Positions 19,604 through 29,352 of a DNA stretch of 64,000 nucleotides are shown here, in pieces. Every line of letters begins with the position of its first letter. The stretch's first letter is position 1. The notes under the pieces were generated by a model that made no database searches, was not told where the DNA came from, and saw only the letters and a program-made list of their open reading frames with translations. Source of the DNA: Lewinella sp038528965 (GTDB lineage: Bacteria > Bacteroidota > Bacteroidia > Chitinophagales > Saprospiraceae); NCBI GenBank assembly GCA_038528965.1, contig JBCBEC010000036.1, positions 1 through 64,000 of the forward strand, in the 5' to 3' direction. A program made the translations under genes and the position numbers.

Positions 19604-21808
19604 ATGAAAGCGCTCTGGCTCTCGGTATTCATGCTGGTCATGGGTACAACTTGCCTGCATTCCCAAGAACTTGATACTTCACCGCTCGAAAGCTCTGGTA
19701 CCCTACCCGAAGAAGTGGTTACCTCACCCGCTAAGAAGTATCGTACTGCCCTACGCAATTATCGTATCGGCGATGATGATTCACAACGCAATCAGTTTCT
19801 CTTAGAGTCTACCTACGTTTTAGATCAACTTCTACGCAGTGGTTATGTCCTCTATAACGATCCGGTGGGGGCTTACGTCAATGATGTAATGGAGACCGTA
19901 ATTGCCGCCAATCCCAGCATCCGCGAAAAGGAACCTCGTGCCTACGTTTTAAAGACCTCCGAGGTCAATGCCTTCGCACTTGATCAAGGTATCGTCTTCG
20001 TTTCCCTGGGTTTACTAGCGCAGTTGGAAAATGAGGCACAGCTGGCCTTTGTTTTATCGCACGAATTGGTGCACATTATTGAAGGACACGTGATGGATAG
20101 TTTTGTCGAAGACATGAAGATTGACAATTCGGTTATCACAACCAAGGACCGCGATGGTAAACAATTTGACCTAGCGGAAACGATGAAGAATCAGTACTCA
20201 CGCGAACAAGAGATGAGCGCTGATGAAATTGGGGCCGAATATTTCCTCAAAACCAACTATGACTTCACTTCCATTGTACGGGTCTTTGATGTTCTGCGTT
20301 ATGGCCATTTACCTTTTGACGAAGTTCCTTTTGAATTGGAATACTTGCAGGAACTATCCGTTACGCTACCGGCAAAATGTGTCATCGAAGAAATTGCCCC
20401 AATTACACCTCCCGAAGAGGACGAGGAAAACAGTACGCACCCCGCCATTGATAGTCGTATCATTAAGCTGCGTGACCGCCTTACGGGCTTGGATAATGAA
20501 GGACGCCAGGAGTTTCTCGTGTCGAGCGAACGCTTCGAGATGGCCCGTCAGCGTGCCCGGGTAACGCTTCCCCGTTTATTTCTGGAGGAACAACAGCTAT
20601 CGGAAGCAATCTACACTGGATTTTTGCTGGAAAAGACCTACGGTGAGAACGCTTACGCCAAGGAAATAGTGGGTAAAGCGCTATATGGCTGGGCGCGTTT
20701 TCGTAGTAATGGTCAAAGTAGAGATGTGAATTCTCCGCGCTGGAAAAAGGTGCAAGGAGAATCACAGGCCCTTTTTCACGCCATCAACAAAATGAACGCC
20801 GAAGAATTGACGCTACTGGCTATCACCTACAATTATGCCCGCTATCAGCAGGAGCCCAACAATAAGGAAACCAAGGCGATCCTGATAGACCTATTTGGTG
20901 ATCTCTATCTGGAACACGATATCGAATCTTTGGACTACTTCAAGATGGCCTCATCGGTTGGACCAACGGAGAGTACCAGCGTTTCCTCGGAAGAGGAGAA
21001 AACGGAGGAAGAAACAGAATCAGAAAGTAAGCTTGACAAGATTCAACGCAATCAGCAACGCGAGGGCTATGAAAATACCCCCACGGTTTGGGATAAAACG
21101 ATGTTCACTGCCGTGCTGAACGATAGCGATTTCCGCGCGCTGGCAGAGGAAGGTTTTGATTACGGTAAGGAACGGCAGGCGGAGATTGATTTCTATGAAC
21201 CAGAAACCAATCGGGAGCGAACCCGGCTGCGAAAGTACCAGAAGCAGCGCGAAAAGCGTGGGGTCTCATTAGGCATCAAACGGGTTACCGTTGTTAATCC
21301 CGTTTTTATCCATTTGGACCAGAGCGGGCGTAATGACTACGCCATGGATTTTGAGAAAAGCGAAGCGCAACAACAGCTGATGAATGATGTTTTGGCGGAC
21401 TGCGCTAAAGATTTGGGCGTTAGCATGAGAACGCTCGATCCCGCTAAGCTCCGGGCCGATGATGTAGATGAACTAAATGACATCGCTGTGGCGAGCAGCT
21501 GGGTGAGTACGCAGTTGGACGCAGAGGATTTTATCTACCAAGCCTACAATCGCGCAGATATGGAAGACTTTGCGGAGCGTTATAACTCGCGCTACGTCAT
21601 GTCGGTTATCGCGATTTCCGTAGCGAAGAGAGGGCTACTGGCAAAGTTGTTTTCCTCGGGTGAATCCTTACTGCTGGTGGCTGTATTTGATACGGAAACG
21701 GGCCGCCGCTCTTATGTAAAGTCTGAATTCATCCAATTCTATCTGGATCGTGCTTTTCTGCAATCTGAGATGTACGACGCTTTGAACCAAGTTGTAAAAT
21801 CAAACTAA
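19604..21808 (+). CDS. Secreted M48-family zinc metalloprotease
   Basis: 734 residues with an N-terminal signal peptide (ending LHSQ), so it acts in the periplasm or outer membrane. The zinc site is complete: HELVH at 153-157 with catalytic Glu154, and the third ligand in EMSAD (Glu203). This is the arrangement of M48 (Ste24/HtpX/BepA-like) peptidases; unlike HtpX it has no membrane helices around the site, which makes a BepA/LoiP-like quality-control role for outer-membrane proteins the closest idea (inference). The second half (about 300-734) has no domain I recognise and includes an acidic linker rich in Glu/Ser near 460-480. A TACATTTG promoter lies just upstream. The next gene starts 1 nt after this stop codon, so the two are very likely co-transcribed. 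Confidence 0.87.
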   Translation: MKALWLSVFMLVMGTTCLHSQELDTSPLESSGTLPEEVVTSPAKKYRTALRNYRIGDDDSQRNQFLLESTYVLDQLLRSGYVLYNDPVGAYVNDVMETVIAANPSIREKEPRAYVLKTSEVNAFALDQGIVFVSLGLLAQLENEAQLAFVLSHELVHIIEGHVMDSFVEDMKIDNSVITTKDRDGKQFDLAETMKNQYSREQEMSADEIGAEYFLKTNYDFTSIVRVFDVLRYGHLPFDEVPFELEYLQELSVTLPAKCVIEEIAPITPPEEDEENSTHPAIDSRIIKLRDRLTGLDNEGRQEFLVSSERFEMARQRARVTLPRLFLEEQQLSEAIYTGFLLEKTYGENAYAKEIVGKALYGWARFRSNGQSRDVNSPRWKKVQGESQALFHAINKMNAEELTLLAITYNYARYQQEPNNKETKAILIDLFGDLYLEHDIESLDYFKMASSVGPTESTSVSSEEEKTEEETESESKLDKIQRNQQREGYENTPTVWDKTMFTAVLNDSDFRALAEEGFDYGKERQAEIDFYEPETNRERTRLRKYQKQREKRGVSLGIKRVTVVNPVFIHLDQSGRNDYAMDFEKSEAQQQLMNDVLADCAKDLGVSMRTLDPAKLRADDVDELNDIAVASSWVSTQLDAEDFIYQAYNRADMEDFAERYNSRYVMSVIAISVAKRGLLAKLFSSGESLLLVAVFDTETGRRSYVKSEFIQFYLDRAFLQSEMYDALNQVVKSN

Positions 21809-21809
21809 A

Positions 21810-22568
21810 ATGAAGCACCTACCTAAAATTATATATCTGGCGTTGACCTTTTGCATCACTATCAGTACGGTTCACGCTCAGCAGCACGTTCCCGGTTTTT
21901 TGGGTAAACGCTTTTTCGTTGAGGCGCAACTGGCGCCAACGGTCTACTATCAACACCTGCTTTCGTCTTCTGTAGTAAGTGATGAACCGCCAAGGAGCCC
22001 CGTCAGCATTGTTCCTAAAATCAGTTTGAATTACATCACAGCTCGTAGTTATTACGTTGCTTTAGAACTGGAGCAAAGCCAATTAACGCACGAAGTAACT
22101 AACGTAAATAATCTAGCTGGTGTGGAGCAGGTTGATCTTCGGGTGACGCTTCGCCGGGCTGGACTGGGATTTTATCGGACCACCCGTCGACGTAAAGGAG
22201 TAAGCACCTTGGCTCCAATTGGACGCTACGTTGGTACTCGTATATTTTACGGACAGCTCAGCGGTAAACCAACGACTTTTGTGACGGATGGTTCGGTCAC
22301 GGAGCAAGATGCAATGGATCGATACGATAGCGGTTATGAGAACCCGGAAGTGGGCTTTGTAGGTTTTGCCATTGCGTTAGGCAATCGTACCATGCTTAAT
22401 GATCAAATAGCCTTGAGCTTGGGGTTGGATTTCGGGTATAACCTATTCCTGAGTTCCCAGGTTTATTCAGACTTTAACCGGCGACAACTAGTATCTGAAT
22501 TTACGATAGATCGTTACGGTAGATCAACCTTTGGTATTCACATAGGGCTTGCGGCACTCTTGTTCTAA
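21810..22568 (+). CDS. Small outer-membrane beta-barrel-like protein
   Basis: 252 residues, signal peptide ending VHAQ, then alternating hydrophobic/polar strands such as YYVALELEQSQL, RAGLGFYRTT and IALSLGLDFGYNLFL, and a C-terminal strand FGIHIGLAALLF. That pattern is typical of the small outer-membrane beta-barrel proteins of Bacteroidota. It begins 1 nt after the M48 protease stop, so the barrel may be a client or partner of the protease (inference). No specific family recognised. It converges on the next gene with only 15 nt between stop codons. Confidence 0.75.
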   Translation: MKHLPKIIYLALTFCITISTVHAQQHVPGFLGKRFFVEAQLAPTVYYQHLLSSSVVSDEPPRSPVSIVPKISLNYITARSYYVALELEQSQLTHEVTNVNNLAGVEQVDLRVTLRRAGLGFYRTTRRRKGVSTLAPIGRYVGTRIFYGQLSGKPTTFVTDGSVTEQDAMDRYDSGYENPEVGFVGFAIALGNRTMLNDQIALSLGLDFGYNLFLSSQVYSDFNRRQLVSEFTIDRYGRSTFGIHIGLAALLF

Positions 22569-22583
22569 AGCTTGCGGGGTTAT

Positions 22584-25500
22584 TTACAGTTGAAACATAT
22601 TCTCCCGCAGCACCAAGTCCAGATTCTCCAGCAAGAAATCAGCCTGGGTTTGACCAAAACACATGGGAGGTTTGATTTTCAACACATTGTAGTGTGGCCC
22701 ATCCGTACTCATCAATATACCGCGCTGGCGCATGCGGTTAGCCAGGTAGCTTGCTTCGGCAGCTGCGGGTTCCAGCGTGGTTTGATCTTTGACCAATTCT
22801 ATGCCCTGGAAAAAGCCAGGCCCCCTGACATCCCCGATAATGGAGTGTTTGGCCTGTAACGTCAGTAGACCTTGGCGCAGGTATTGACCCACTTGCTGAG
22901 CGTTGGCCTGTAGGTCCTCTTCCTGGATTACACGGAGCACCGCTCTGCCAATTGCGGCGGAGACCGGGTTACCCCCAAACGTATTGAAAAACTCCATTCC
23001 GTTGGCGAAGGCTTCGGCTACCGTTGGAGTAGTTACTACGGCGGCCAGTGGATGGCCATTACCAATAGGTTTACCCATCGTTACGATATCCGGAACAACA
23101 CCTTGCAGTTCGAAGCCCCAAAAATGACTGCCTACCCGCCCAAAGCCTACTTGTACCTCATCCGCAATACACAGGCCGCCCGCTGCTCGAACTTGCTGGT
23201 AGATTGCTTTTAGATAGCCCTCCGGCAAAACGATCTGTCCACCACAACTTAGGATACTTTCTGCCAGAAACGCAGCTGGTCCTCTTCCTTGTTGTTGTAG
23301 TTGCTTCAGGACTTCTCCTACCGCTGTAGCGTAAGCTTTGCCAGCAGTGGCGGGATCCCGAAACTGACCTCGGTAGAGGTTGGGCATGGGTACAATATGC
23401 GTATGGGGTGGTGCTCCACTGCCACCCTTACCATCAAATTTGTAGCTGCTGACATCAATGCAAGCTCCGGTATTACCGTGGTATCCTACCTCCAAGGCGA
23501 TTATATCCTGTTGTCCAGAATAGCTTTTGGCCATCCGCAGGGCCAGCTCGTTGGCCTCACTGCCCGAATTCACAAAGTGTACCACGGATAATTCTGCTGG
23601 AAGCGTTTGGACCAGTTCTTCGGCAAAGCGTACCACGTTTTCGTGGAGGTAACGTGTATTGGTATTTAGCACTGCGATCTGGCGCTGTGCTGCTTTTACC
23701 ACTAGGGGGTGTTCGTGGCCCACGTGCGCTACATTGTTTACGGTATCCAGGTAGCGTCGGGCGTTTTGATCATACAAGTACGCCCCAAATCCCCGAACCA
23801 TGTGGAGCGGTTTCCAGTAGGAAATACTCAAGCTTCGCCCTAAGAATTGACTTCTCTTATGAAAAATAGCCTCCTGCTCCCACCTGTCTTCGTGCAATTC
23901 TGGAAGCTCGGGAAAAAGCAATGCAGGGTTGGGGCATAAACTCAACCAAGTAGTGCGTTCCGACGGGTAACAGACTCCAGGGAAGTCCTGTTGTTCGTCC
24001 AAAAGGTCGAGGATAATTTGAAAATGGAGATGAGGTGGCCAGTTCCCATTTTCCGGAGCGGGGCCTAGGGTGGCAATGATCTCTCCGGCTGTTACCGTTT
24101 GGCCTATGATTAGATGGGTGACAGAATCTTGGCTTAAGTGTCCATACAATGTGTAGAAGACAAGCTCCTCGTTGATGCTATGCTCTACAATGACGGTCGG
24201 GCCATAGTCGCGTTCGCCAGCATTATCGGCTACACTGTACACAGTGCCTGCTAGTGGGGCGTAGACGGGAGTATGGGCTGCACCCCAAACATCTAGTCCC
24301 AAATGAACAGTTCTCCACTGAGCGCCTTCGTTACCCATTATCTGGTAGGCATCAGTCGTATAGAAGGGCCGGACTTCGCCGTAGCCACCTACGCCAAAAT
24401 CAGCAGATGCGTTGTCCAGGATTTCATCGATGGCGCGACAGAAGGGACCAATTTCCAGAAAGCGATTATTATTCCCCAAGTCTAGACTGCTGACGCTTAG
24501 GTCAAGAGGTGCAACTTTCTTTCCCGCTAAGGGCATCACTGGATGAATGCTAGGCTGCTGCAATATCCATTTCTCAAAATGAGCTCGGTTGGGAACCGCC
24601 TCCCAACCGCAAGCTGCCCGCAGGCGATAATGAGCGAGGGTAGGGGAGTAGTCGCGCCATTTTGCCAGTGCCTCCCAAGCGGGACGTGCACTTACTTGCA
24701 GGTACTGGTTTTCGGGTTCGGCATGCAGGTTGTCGGCGGCAGTGGCTACGGTGATCAGTAGGCGAGCGGCAATCATATCGTAGAGTACGGCCACTTCCTG
24801 CTTTTCCAGAGGGACTGTTTGATGAAACCCTTGAACGACCTGGCAAGCTGCGGTAAGTGGATCAGGCCGCCCCATAATGGCGTACGCACAGGCAATAGCG
24901 AGTTCATTGATGGTTTGGGTGTGAAGCGCATCTCCAAAGTCGATCACACCACTTATTTTTGGGTTGGCTTTGTCCGTGTTGACCAATAGATTTTGCTCGT
25001 GCGCATCATTGTAATTGACTCCCATTCTCAAGCTGGGCAAGTGGGGCTCAACTTTCTTTTCTATGCGAGTCCAGAAAAAGTTGGCAATCTGTTTCTGCTC
25101 TTCGCTAAACCACTGTCCGTGCGGGCGAGACTCCAACGTACGGCTAGGATCCCACTTGTATGCTCGGTGCGCATAGGGATGATCAAAAGATCGCAATGCG
25201 AGGTTCAGTTCGGCGGTGGTTGCTCCCCAATCTTGCAGTACATCTGCTGAACGTGGTTGTACCTCATCCAGCATACGGCCAGCGACCCAGGTTTGTAAAC
25301 GCAGGTAATGTCGTTGGCCAGATGTTCCAGTGGCCTCCACCACAAAACTCCCATTGTTGGTGGCTATTAATTGTGGGACATTAAACGTCAGGTCTTTGTT
25401 CCGCAAATATTCTAGAATGGCGATCTGGAAATCGAGTTCCTGCTTATCGGTTCCGGCGCGGCTCACCTTTAGGAGGTAGCGCTTTTGATCATCTATGCTG

Positions 25501-25622
25501 ACCAGGAAATTGTAGTCTACCTCGCCGGGTAAACTGCGTATTTCGCCGTCCAGCTTATAGTACTGCCGGAGCCACAACTGAGCTTGTTCGATCAATGCGG
25601 AGGAAGTCGGAGATGTTGACAT
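22584..25622 (-). CDS. APH-type kinase / M23 peptidase / class III aminotransferase-like phospho-lyase fusion
   Basis: 1012 residues, no signal peptide, so cytoplasmic. Residues 1-345: aminoglycoside-phosphotransferase-fold kinase of the hydroxylysine kinase/homoserine kinase II type, with catalytic Asp206 in NDAHEQN and GVIDFGD as metal-binding loop; the usual His of the Brenner motif is replaced (YND). Residues about 420-560: M23/LytM fold with apparently intact metal ligands His440 and Asp444 (HLGLD) and His533 (HLH). Residues about 590-1012: class III PLP enzyme with Lys851 in TMGKPIGNG as Schiff-base residue. In animals a related kinase (HYKK) and related PLP phospho-lyases (PHYKPL, ETNPPL) act one after the other on hydroxylysine or on phosphoethanolamine, releasing phosphate and ammonia. 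A fused kinase plus phospho-lyase breaking down an amino alcohol is therefore the best reading; the substrate and the job of the middle peptidase domain are unknown. Confidence 0.85.
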   Translation of the reverse strand: MSTSPTSSALIEQAQLWLRQYYKLDGEIRSLPGEVDYNFLVSIDDQKRYLLKVSRAGTDKQELDFQIAILEYLRNKDLTFNVPQLIATNNGSFVVEATGTSGQRHYLRLQTWVAGRMLDEVQPRSADVLQDWGATTAELNLALRSFDHPYAHRAYKWDPSRTLESRPHGQWFSEEQKQIANFFWTRIEKKVEPHLPSLRMGVNYNDAHEQNLLVNTDKANPKISGVIDFGDALHTQTINELAIACAYAIMGRPDPLTAACQVVQGFHQTVPLEKQEVAVLYDMIAARLLITVATAADNLHAEPENQYLQVSARPAWEALAKWRDYSPTLAHYRLRAACGWEAVPNRAHFEKWILQQPSIHPVMPLAGKKVAPLDLSVSSLDLGNNNRFLEIGPFCRAIDEILDNASADFGVGGYGEVRPFYTTDAYQIMGNEGAQWRTVHLGLDVWGAAHTPVYAPLAGTVYSVADNAGERDYGPTVIVEHSINEELVFYTLYGHLSQDSVTHLIIGQTVTAGEIIATLGPAPENGNWPPHLHFQIILDLLDEQQDFPGVCYPSERTTWLSLCPNPALLFPELPELHEDRWEQEAIFHKRSQFLGRSLSISYWKPLHMVRGFGAYLYDQNARRYLDTVNNVAHVGHEHPLVVKAAQRQIAVLNTNTRYLHENVVRFAEELVQTLPAELSVVHFVNSGSEANELALRMAKSYSGQQDIIALEVGYHGNTGACIDVSSYKFDGKGGSGAPPHTHIVPMPNLYRGQFRDPATAGKAYATAVGEVLKQLQQQGRGPAAFLAESILSCGGQIVLPEGYLKAIYQQVRAAGGLCIADEVQVGFGRVGSHFWGFELQGVVPDIVTMGKPIGNGHPLAAVVTTPTVAEAFANGMEFFNTFGGNPVSAAIGRAVLRVIQEEDLQANAQQVGQYLRQGLLTLQAKHSIIGDVRGPGFFQGIELVKDQTTLEPAAAEASYLANRMRQRGILMSTDGPHYNVLKIKPPMCFGQTQADFLLENLDLVLRENMFQL

Positions 25623-25713
25623 GTACCGATACTTAGTGGTAGCTGATTGTTCCTTTCTGCTTTAACGTGAGGTTGTGTTACTTAGTAAGTAGCTTAGTAT
25701 CAAAACCTTAGGT

Positions 25714-25757
25714 GGTATAAGGAAGAAGGTAGAAAGACAATATGCCGTCCTTATACC
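25714..25757 (-). terminator. 10-bp inverted repeat, possible terminator of the TMTC-like gene
   Basis: GGTATAAGGA (25714-25723) and TCCTTATACC (25748-25757) are perfect reverse complements 24 nt apart, in the 220-nt gap downstream of the minus-strand TMTC-like gene. There is no long T-run after the stem, so the terminator reading is tentative. Confidence 0.4.
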
Positions 25758-25842
25758 CTCTACATTCTACTCTCTACTAGGAGGTGGGCTTTGACTAACA
25801 ACACTTTACGTAATTGTTTAAGCCCAATCTCGCGTCACTTTA

Positions 25843-27753
25843 TTACTGCTGGGGTATTTGCCCCCGTAAGCGCTTGTAGTAAGCGGCTTTTTCGGGATCA
25901 CCCTTTAGATTGTAGGCCCGTTCCAGGTTATCATAAGCCCCACGCATATCGGGTTGCAACTGAATGGCTTTTTCCAGTACTTCAATACATTCCTCTAGTC
26001 GGTTGGTAGACCCATAAACGATTCCCAGGTTGGACAGGGCTACAGGATAGTTGGGGAATATTTCCAGACTGCGGTTATAGAATTGCTCTGCGGTAGCCAG
26101 ATCATTCTGCATCTGCGCTATAACGCCTTTGCTGAAGAGCACATTGGGATTTTCGGGTTCTTGCTCCAAGACTTGATCGTAGTATTGATTGGCTTGCACA
26201 AAGTCTCCCGTTGCTTTGTACAAATTACCGTAGGTCGTCGCCAGTTTGATCAAATTTGGAGAAATGGCGGTGGCTTGATCCAAGTACTGTTTAGCCGCGG
26301 TCAGTTCCGCATTCATGGGTACCGGTTGCGACTTGGTATTTTCTTCGATGATCCTGATAGCTAATAATAAATTCAAGCGGAAGCTCTCTGGCATTGTCTT
26401 TACGTCGGTACTAAATAAGGTACGATCACTTTCCCAGGCAGTATTGCGTTGAAAGGAGGTGATCGCAAATACTAAACTCACCACTGCTAATAAAATAGTA
26501 CCCAGGCGATTCCGCTGAGCTACCGCTTTGATCCATCCCTTTTCTTGGGCGTATGCTAGCGCCTGATACCCCATCAAAACCAGCAAGAGGAGTCCGCCCC
26601 AGGAAGGCGTAAACATGGCCCGTTCGGCGAAAGCCACCACATAAGGGAAGACGATATGCGAAATAGGAGCCAGGGTAATTAAGAATACAATAATGGCAAA
26701 AGCATAAGGTTGCTTGGTGCGTAAACCGCGAATGGCAAAATAGGCTAAGGCTCCGTACAGCAGTAGAGACACATAAATTCCCAGTTCTGACCAGCCCACA
26801 GGCTTAATTACTGCGAAACCATAATCGCTGCTAAGCGGAAATGGCCAGACGAGTTTCTGGATGAACAACAACCAAGTATGAACGCTGGTAGCCCAACGCT
26901 CGGAAGTTGTTTCTGCCGCCAGAATGGGGTTCTCCATTTCTCCGACAACCTGTACGATACCCCCTTCAATAATGGCTGATTGTAAACCTAAGAATACCAG
27001 ACCGGGAACAAGCACCAGCGCGGTCATTTTGATCAGATCTCCCCGTTTGGCATCGGTAAAGAAGTAGAGTACTAGGGGAACAATAGCGACAAAAACCAGC
27101 ACGTGTGCCTTGGAAAGCATCGCTAGGAAAAAAGCTATTGCCGCACCTGCAAGGTAACCCATGCCCTTCTTCTGCTGTAGCTGTTGAACGATTAAGTACA
27201 GGGATAAGAGGGCAAAGAAGAGGGCTAGAATATCATCACGTCCTTTAATGTTGGCCACTACCTCAGCGTGAATGGGATGTACACAAAACAGAATAGCAGC
27301 GGCCAGGGCCAAGCCCGGGTATCGATCTTTGAACAAGAGCTGCAGTAACCAAAATAATAGAACCACCGTGAGTGCGTACCACAGTACATTGAAAAAATGG
27401 TGGGTGGGGGCGGACAAACCGAAAATACCATTTTCTATCGCAAGCGTGATCAGTGGAAGCGGTCGGTAAGAAGGGTTGGCTTGTGAGCTAGTCGTATAAC
27501 CCGTCCAGAAATCGGTAGTCAACAGGGTGGGGATGCCGGAAAACCCTTGTTGCACTAGGTAATTTTTGGAAATAAAGGGCTTGTCATCGTAGGTGAAACC
27601 ATTGCTGATGGAATTGCCGAATACTAAAAAACTCAAGACGACTAGTAGCAGGCTGTACCGCGCCATTGGTGTTTTCCAGAACGAGGCGGCAGCTTTAGGT
27701 TGCTGTGCCGTGGCTTTCTTCTTTTTGTTTGTCTTTTTGGTTGGTTTCGCCAT
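25843..27753 (-). CDS. TMTC-like membrane glycosyltransferase with C-terminal TPR repeats
   Basis: 636 residues from the ATG at 27753. This start is chosen over an upstream TTG (27804) because AAAGGAGA lies about 10 nt before it, one of the few clear Shine-Dalgarno sites in the window. A Lys-rich cytoplasmic head is followed by about ten hydrophobic helices (about 45-440); the NGFTYDD motif after the first helix is the acidic motif expected in the first external loop of GT-C glycosyltransferases such as TMTC/DUF1736 O-mannosyltransferases. Residues about 470-636 form four to five TPRs, including ALSNLGIVYGSTNRLEECIE and GAYDNLERAYNLKGDPEKA. Related proteins use polyprenyl-phosphate sugars to glycosylate exported proteins; that role here is by family analogy. 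The C-terminal TPR arm may bind the protein acceptor (inference). Confidence 0.82.
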   Translation of the reverse strand: MAKPTKKTNKKKKATAQQPKAAASFWKTPMARYSLLLVVLSFLVFGNSISNGFTYDDKPFISKNYLVQQGFSGIPTLLTTDFWTGYTTSSQANPSYRPLPLITLAIENGIFGLSAPTHHFFNVLWYALTVVLLFWLLQLLFKDRYPGLALAAAILFCVHPIHAEVVANIKGRDDILALFFALLSLYLIVQQLQQKKGMGYLAGAAIAFFLAMLSKAHVLVFVAIVPLVLYFFTDAKRGDLIKMTALVLVPGLVFLGLQSAIIEGGIVQVVGEMENPILAAETTSERWATSVHTWLLFIQKLVWPFPLSSDYGFAVIKPVGWSELGIYVSLLLYGALAYFAIRGLRTKQPYAFAIIVFLITLAPISHIVFPYVVAFAERAMFTPSWGGLLLLVLMGYQALAYAQEKGWIKAVAQRNRLGTILLAVVSLVFAITSFQRNTAWESDRTLFSTDVKTMPESFRLNLLLAIRIIEENTKSQPVPMNAELTAAKQYLDQATAISPNLIKLATTYGNLYKATGDFVQANQYYDQVLEQEPENPNVLFSKGVIAQMQNDLATAEQFYNRSLEIFPNYPVALSNLGIVYGSTNRLEECIEVLEKAIQLQPDMRGAYDNLERAYNLKGDPEKAAYYKRLRGQIPQQ

Positions 27754-27885
27754 TTTGTCCGGTCTCCTTTGATCTTGCTCCGAAAGATAGGATAATAGGT
27801 TCAATTCGTGAGTTTATACCCTTCTATTTTATGTTCTATAAACCCAAGGCACTTTAGCTTGTTAGGACAAAAAAATATCAAAGCT

Positions 27886-29352
27886 TTGCGAACTGCGATT
27901 ATTGGTGCGGGTATTGCTGGATTGGCTAGTGCTGTGAGGTTAGCGCTTCAAGGGCATCAAGTGACGGTCTATGAGGCTCAAGCTGGGCCGGGTGGAAAAC
28001 TCACCCAGTTTTCTTTGGGTGATTACCGCTTTGATCTGGGCCCCTCGCTTTTTACCATGCCGCAATACGTGGATGAGTTGTTTGAGCTGGCGGGTGAAAA
28101 CCCACGCGATCATTTCAACTACCAGCGCCTCCCAGTGGTTTGCCACTATTTTTGGGAAGATGGTACCCGTATACACGCCCACGCAGAGGCTCAGGCCTTT
28201 GCCCAGGAGGTGGAGCAAGTCTTGGACGTTTCGGGTAATTATGTAATGGATATGCTGGCCGATGCCGAACGCAAATACCAGCTTACTGGCCGTACCTTCC
28301 TAGAGAAAAGCTTGCATCGCCTTGATACCTGGACGAATTGGCAAGTGGTAAAAGCCATGTTGCGGATTCCCTCCTTTGGCCTGTTTAGCACGATGGACAA
28401 GGTGCACCGGCAGAAAGTGAAACATCCCAAGCTGGTGCAGCTGTTTAATCGTTTTGCGACTTATAACGGTTCCAATCCTTACAAAGCACCGGGCCTACTG
28501 ACTATCATCCCACATTTTGAGCATCACTTTGGCGCTTATCTGCCAGAAGGGGGCATGTACAGCATTACGCAAGCGGTTTACAAACTGGCACAACGACTCG
28601 GAGTTACATTCCACTTCAATAGGCGGGTAGATGAGATTTTGGTACAGCAGCAACGTATTGTTGGCGTACGCTGCGGCGAAGAAAAGCTGAACTATGATCA
28701 GGTCGTCAGCAATATGGATGTTTTTTTCACCTACGACCATTTACTACCCCAGCAACCACAGCCTAAACGGATTTTAGCGCAAGAGAAATCTACTTCTGCT
28801 TTGATCTTCTACTGGGGGATCCAGCGCGAATTTCCGGAGCTTAATTGTCATAATATCCTGTTCAGTGAAGACTATCCCGCTGAATTTGCGGCGATGGAAC
28901 AAGGAGATATGTTCGATGATCCCACGGTTTACATCAATAAAACCAGCCACCTGGTCCATGATGACGCCCCGGCCGGGAAAGAAAACTGGTTTGTGATGAT
29001 CAATGCTCCCTGTGATCGTGGGCAAGATTGGGATACGTTGGTCGAACAAACACGTGAGCGTACACTCCGGAAAATCCAGCAGGTACTAAAGGTAGACGTA
29101 GCATCTTTGATTGAGGAAGAGTTTGTGCTCCGCCCCCCAGAAATTCAAACTAGGACGGGCTCTCATCTGGGGTCGCTTTACGGTACCAGTTCAAATAATC
29201 GAATGGCTGCCTTCATGCGGCATCCTAATTTCAGCCGGCGCATTGAAAACCTGCACTTTGTGGGAGGGAGCGTGCATCCGGGAGGAGGAATTCCATTGTG
29301 CCTGTTATCCGCAAAGATTACTGCTGACTTAATTTCAAAGGTAGGAGCGTAG
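27886..29352 (+). CDS. crtI: Phytoene desaturase-family carotenoid oxidoreductase
   Basis: Flavoprotein of the CrtI/CrtN/CrtD family, which introduces double bonds into C40 carotenoids at the membrane. The N-terminal dinucleotide fold AIIGAGIAGLAS, the VYEAQAGPGGKL motif, the substrate-side FDLGPSLFTMP and the C-terminal FVGGSVHPGGGIPL motif are all present. With a TTG start at 27886 it has 488 residues, the usual family size, and begins right at the FAD-binding strand; the reading frame is open back to a GTG at 27808, but those 26 extra residues are unlike the family. No ATG is available in frame. No phytoene synthase is adjacent, so whether it is CrtI or a later-step desaturase (CrtD type) cannot be told. 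Its last 18 nt overlap the tail of the convergent response-regulator gene. Confidence 0.82.
   Translation: MRTAIIGAGIAGLASAVRLALQGHQVTVYEAQAGPGGKLTQFSLGDYRFDLGPSLFTMPQYVDELFELAGENPRDHFNYQRLPVVCHYFWEDGTRIHAHAEAQAFAQEVEQVLDVSGNYVMDMLADAERKYQLTGRTFLEKSLHRLDTWTNWQVVKAMLRIPSFGLFSTMDKVHRQKVKHPKLVQLFNRFATYNGSNPYKAPGLLTIIPHFEHHFGAYLPEGGMYSITQAVYKLAQRLGVTFHFNRRVDEILVQQQRIVGVRCGEEKLNYDQVVSNMDVFFTYDHLLPQQPQPKRILAQEKSTSALIFYWGIQREFPELNCHNILFSEDYPAEFAAMEQGDMFDDPTVYINKTSHLVHDDAPAGKENWFVMINAPCDRGQDWDTLVEQTRERTLRKIQQVLKVDVASLIEEEFVLRPPEIQTRTGSHLGSLYGTSSNNRMAAFMRHPNFSRRIENLHFVGGSVHPGGGIPLCLLSAKITADLISKVGA

Noticed and set aside
27808..27885. GTG start extending the carotenoid desaturase by 26 residues
   Set aside because: Family members begin at the FAD-binding strand; the extension has no family-like features. 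It cannot be excluded.
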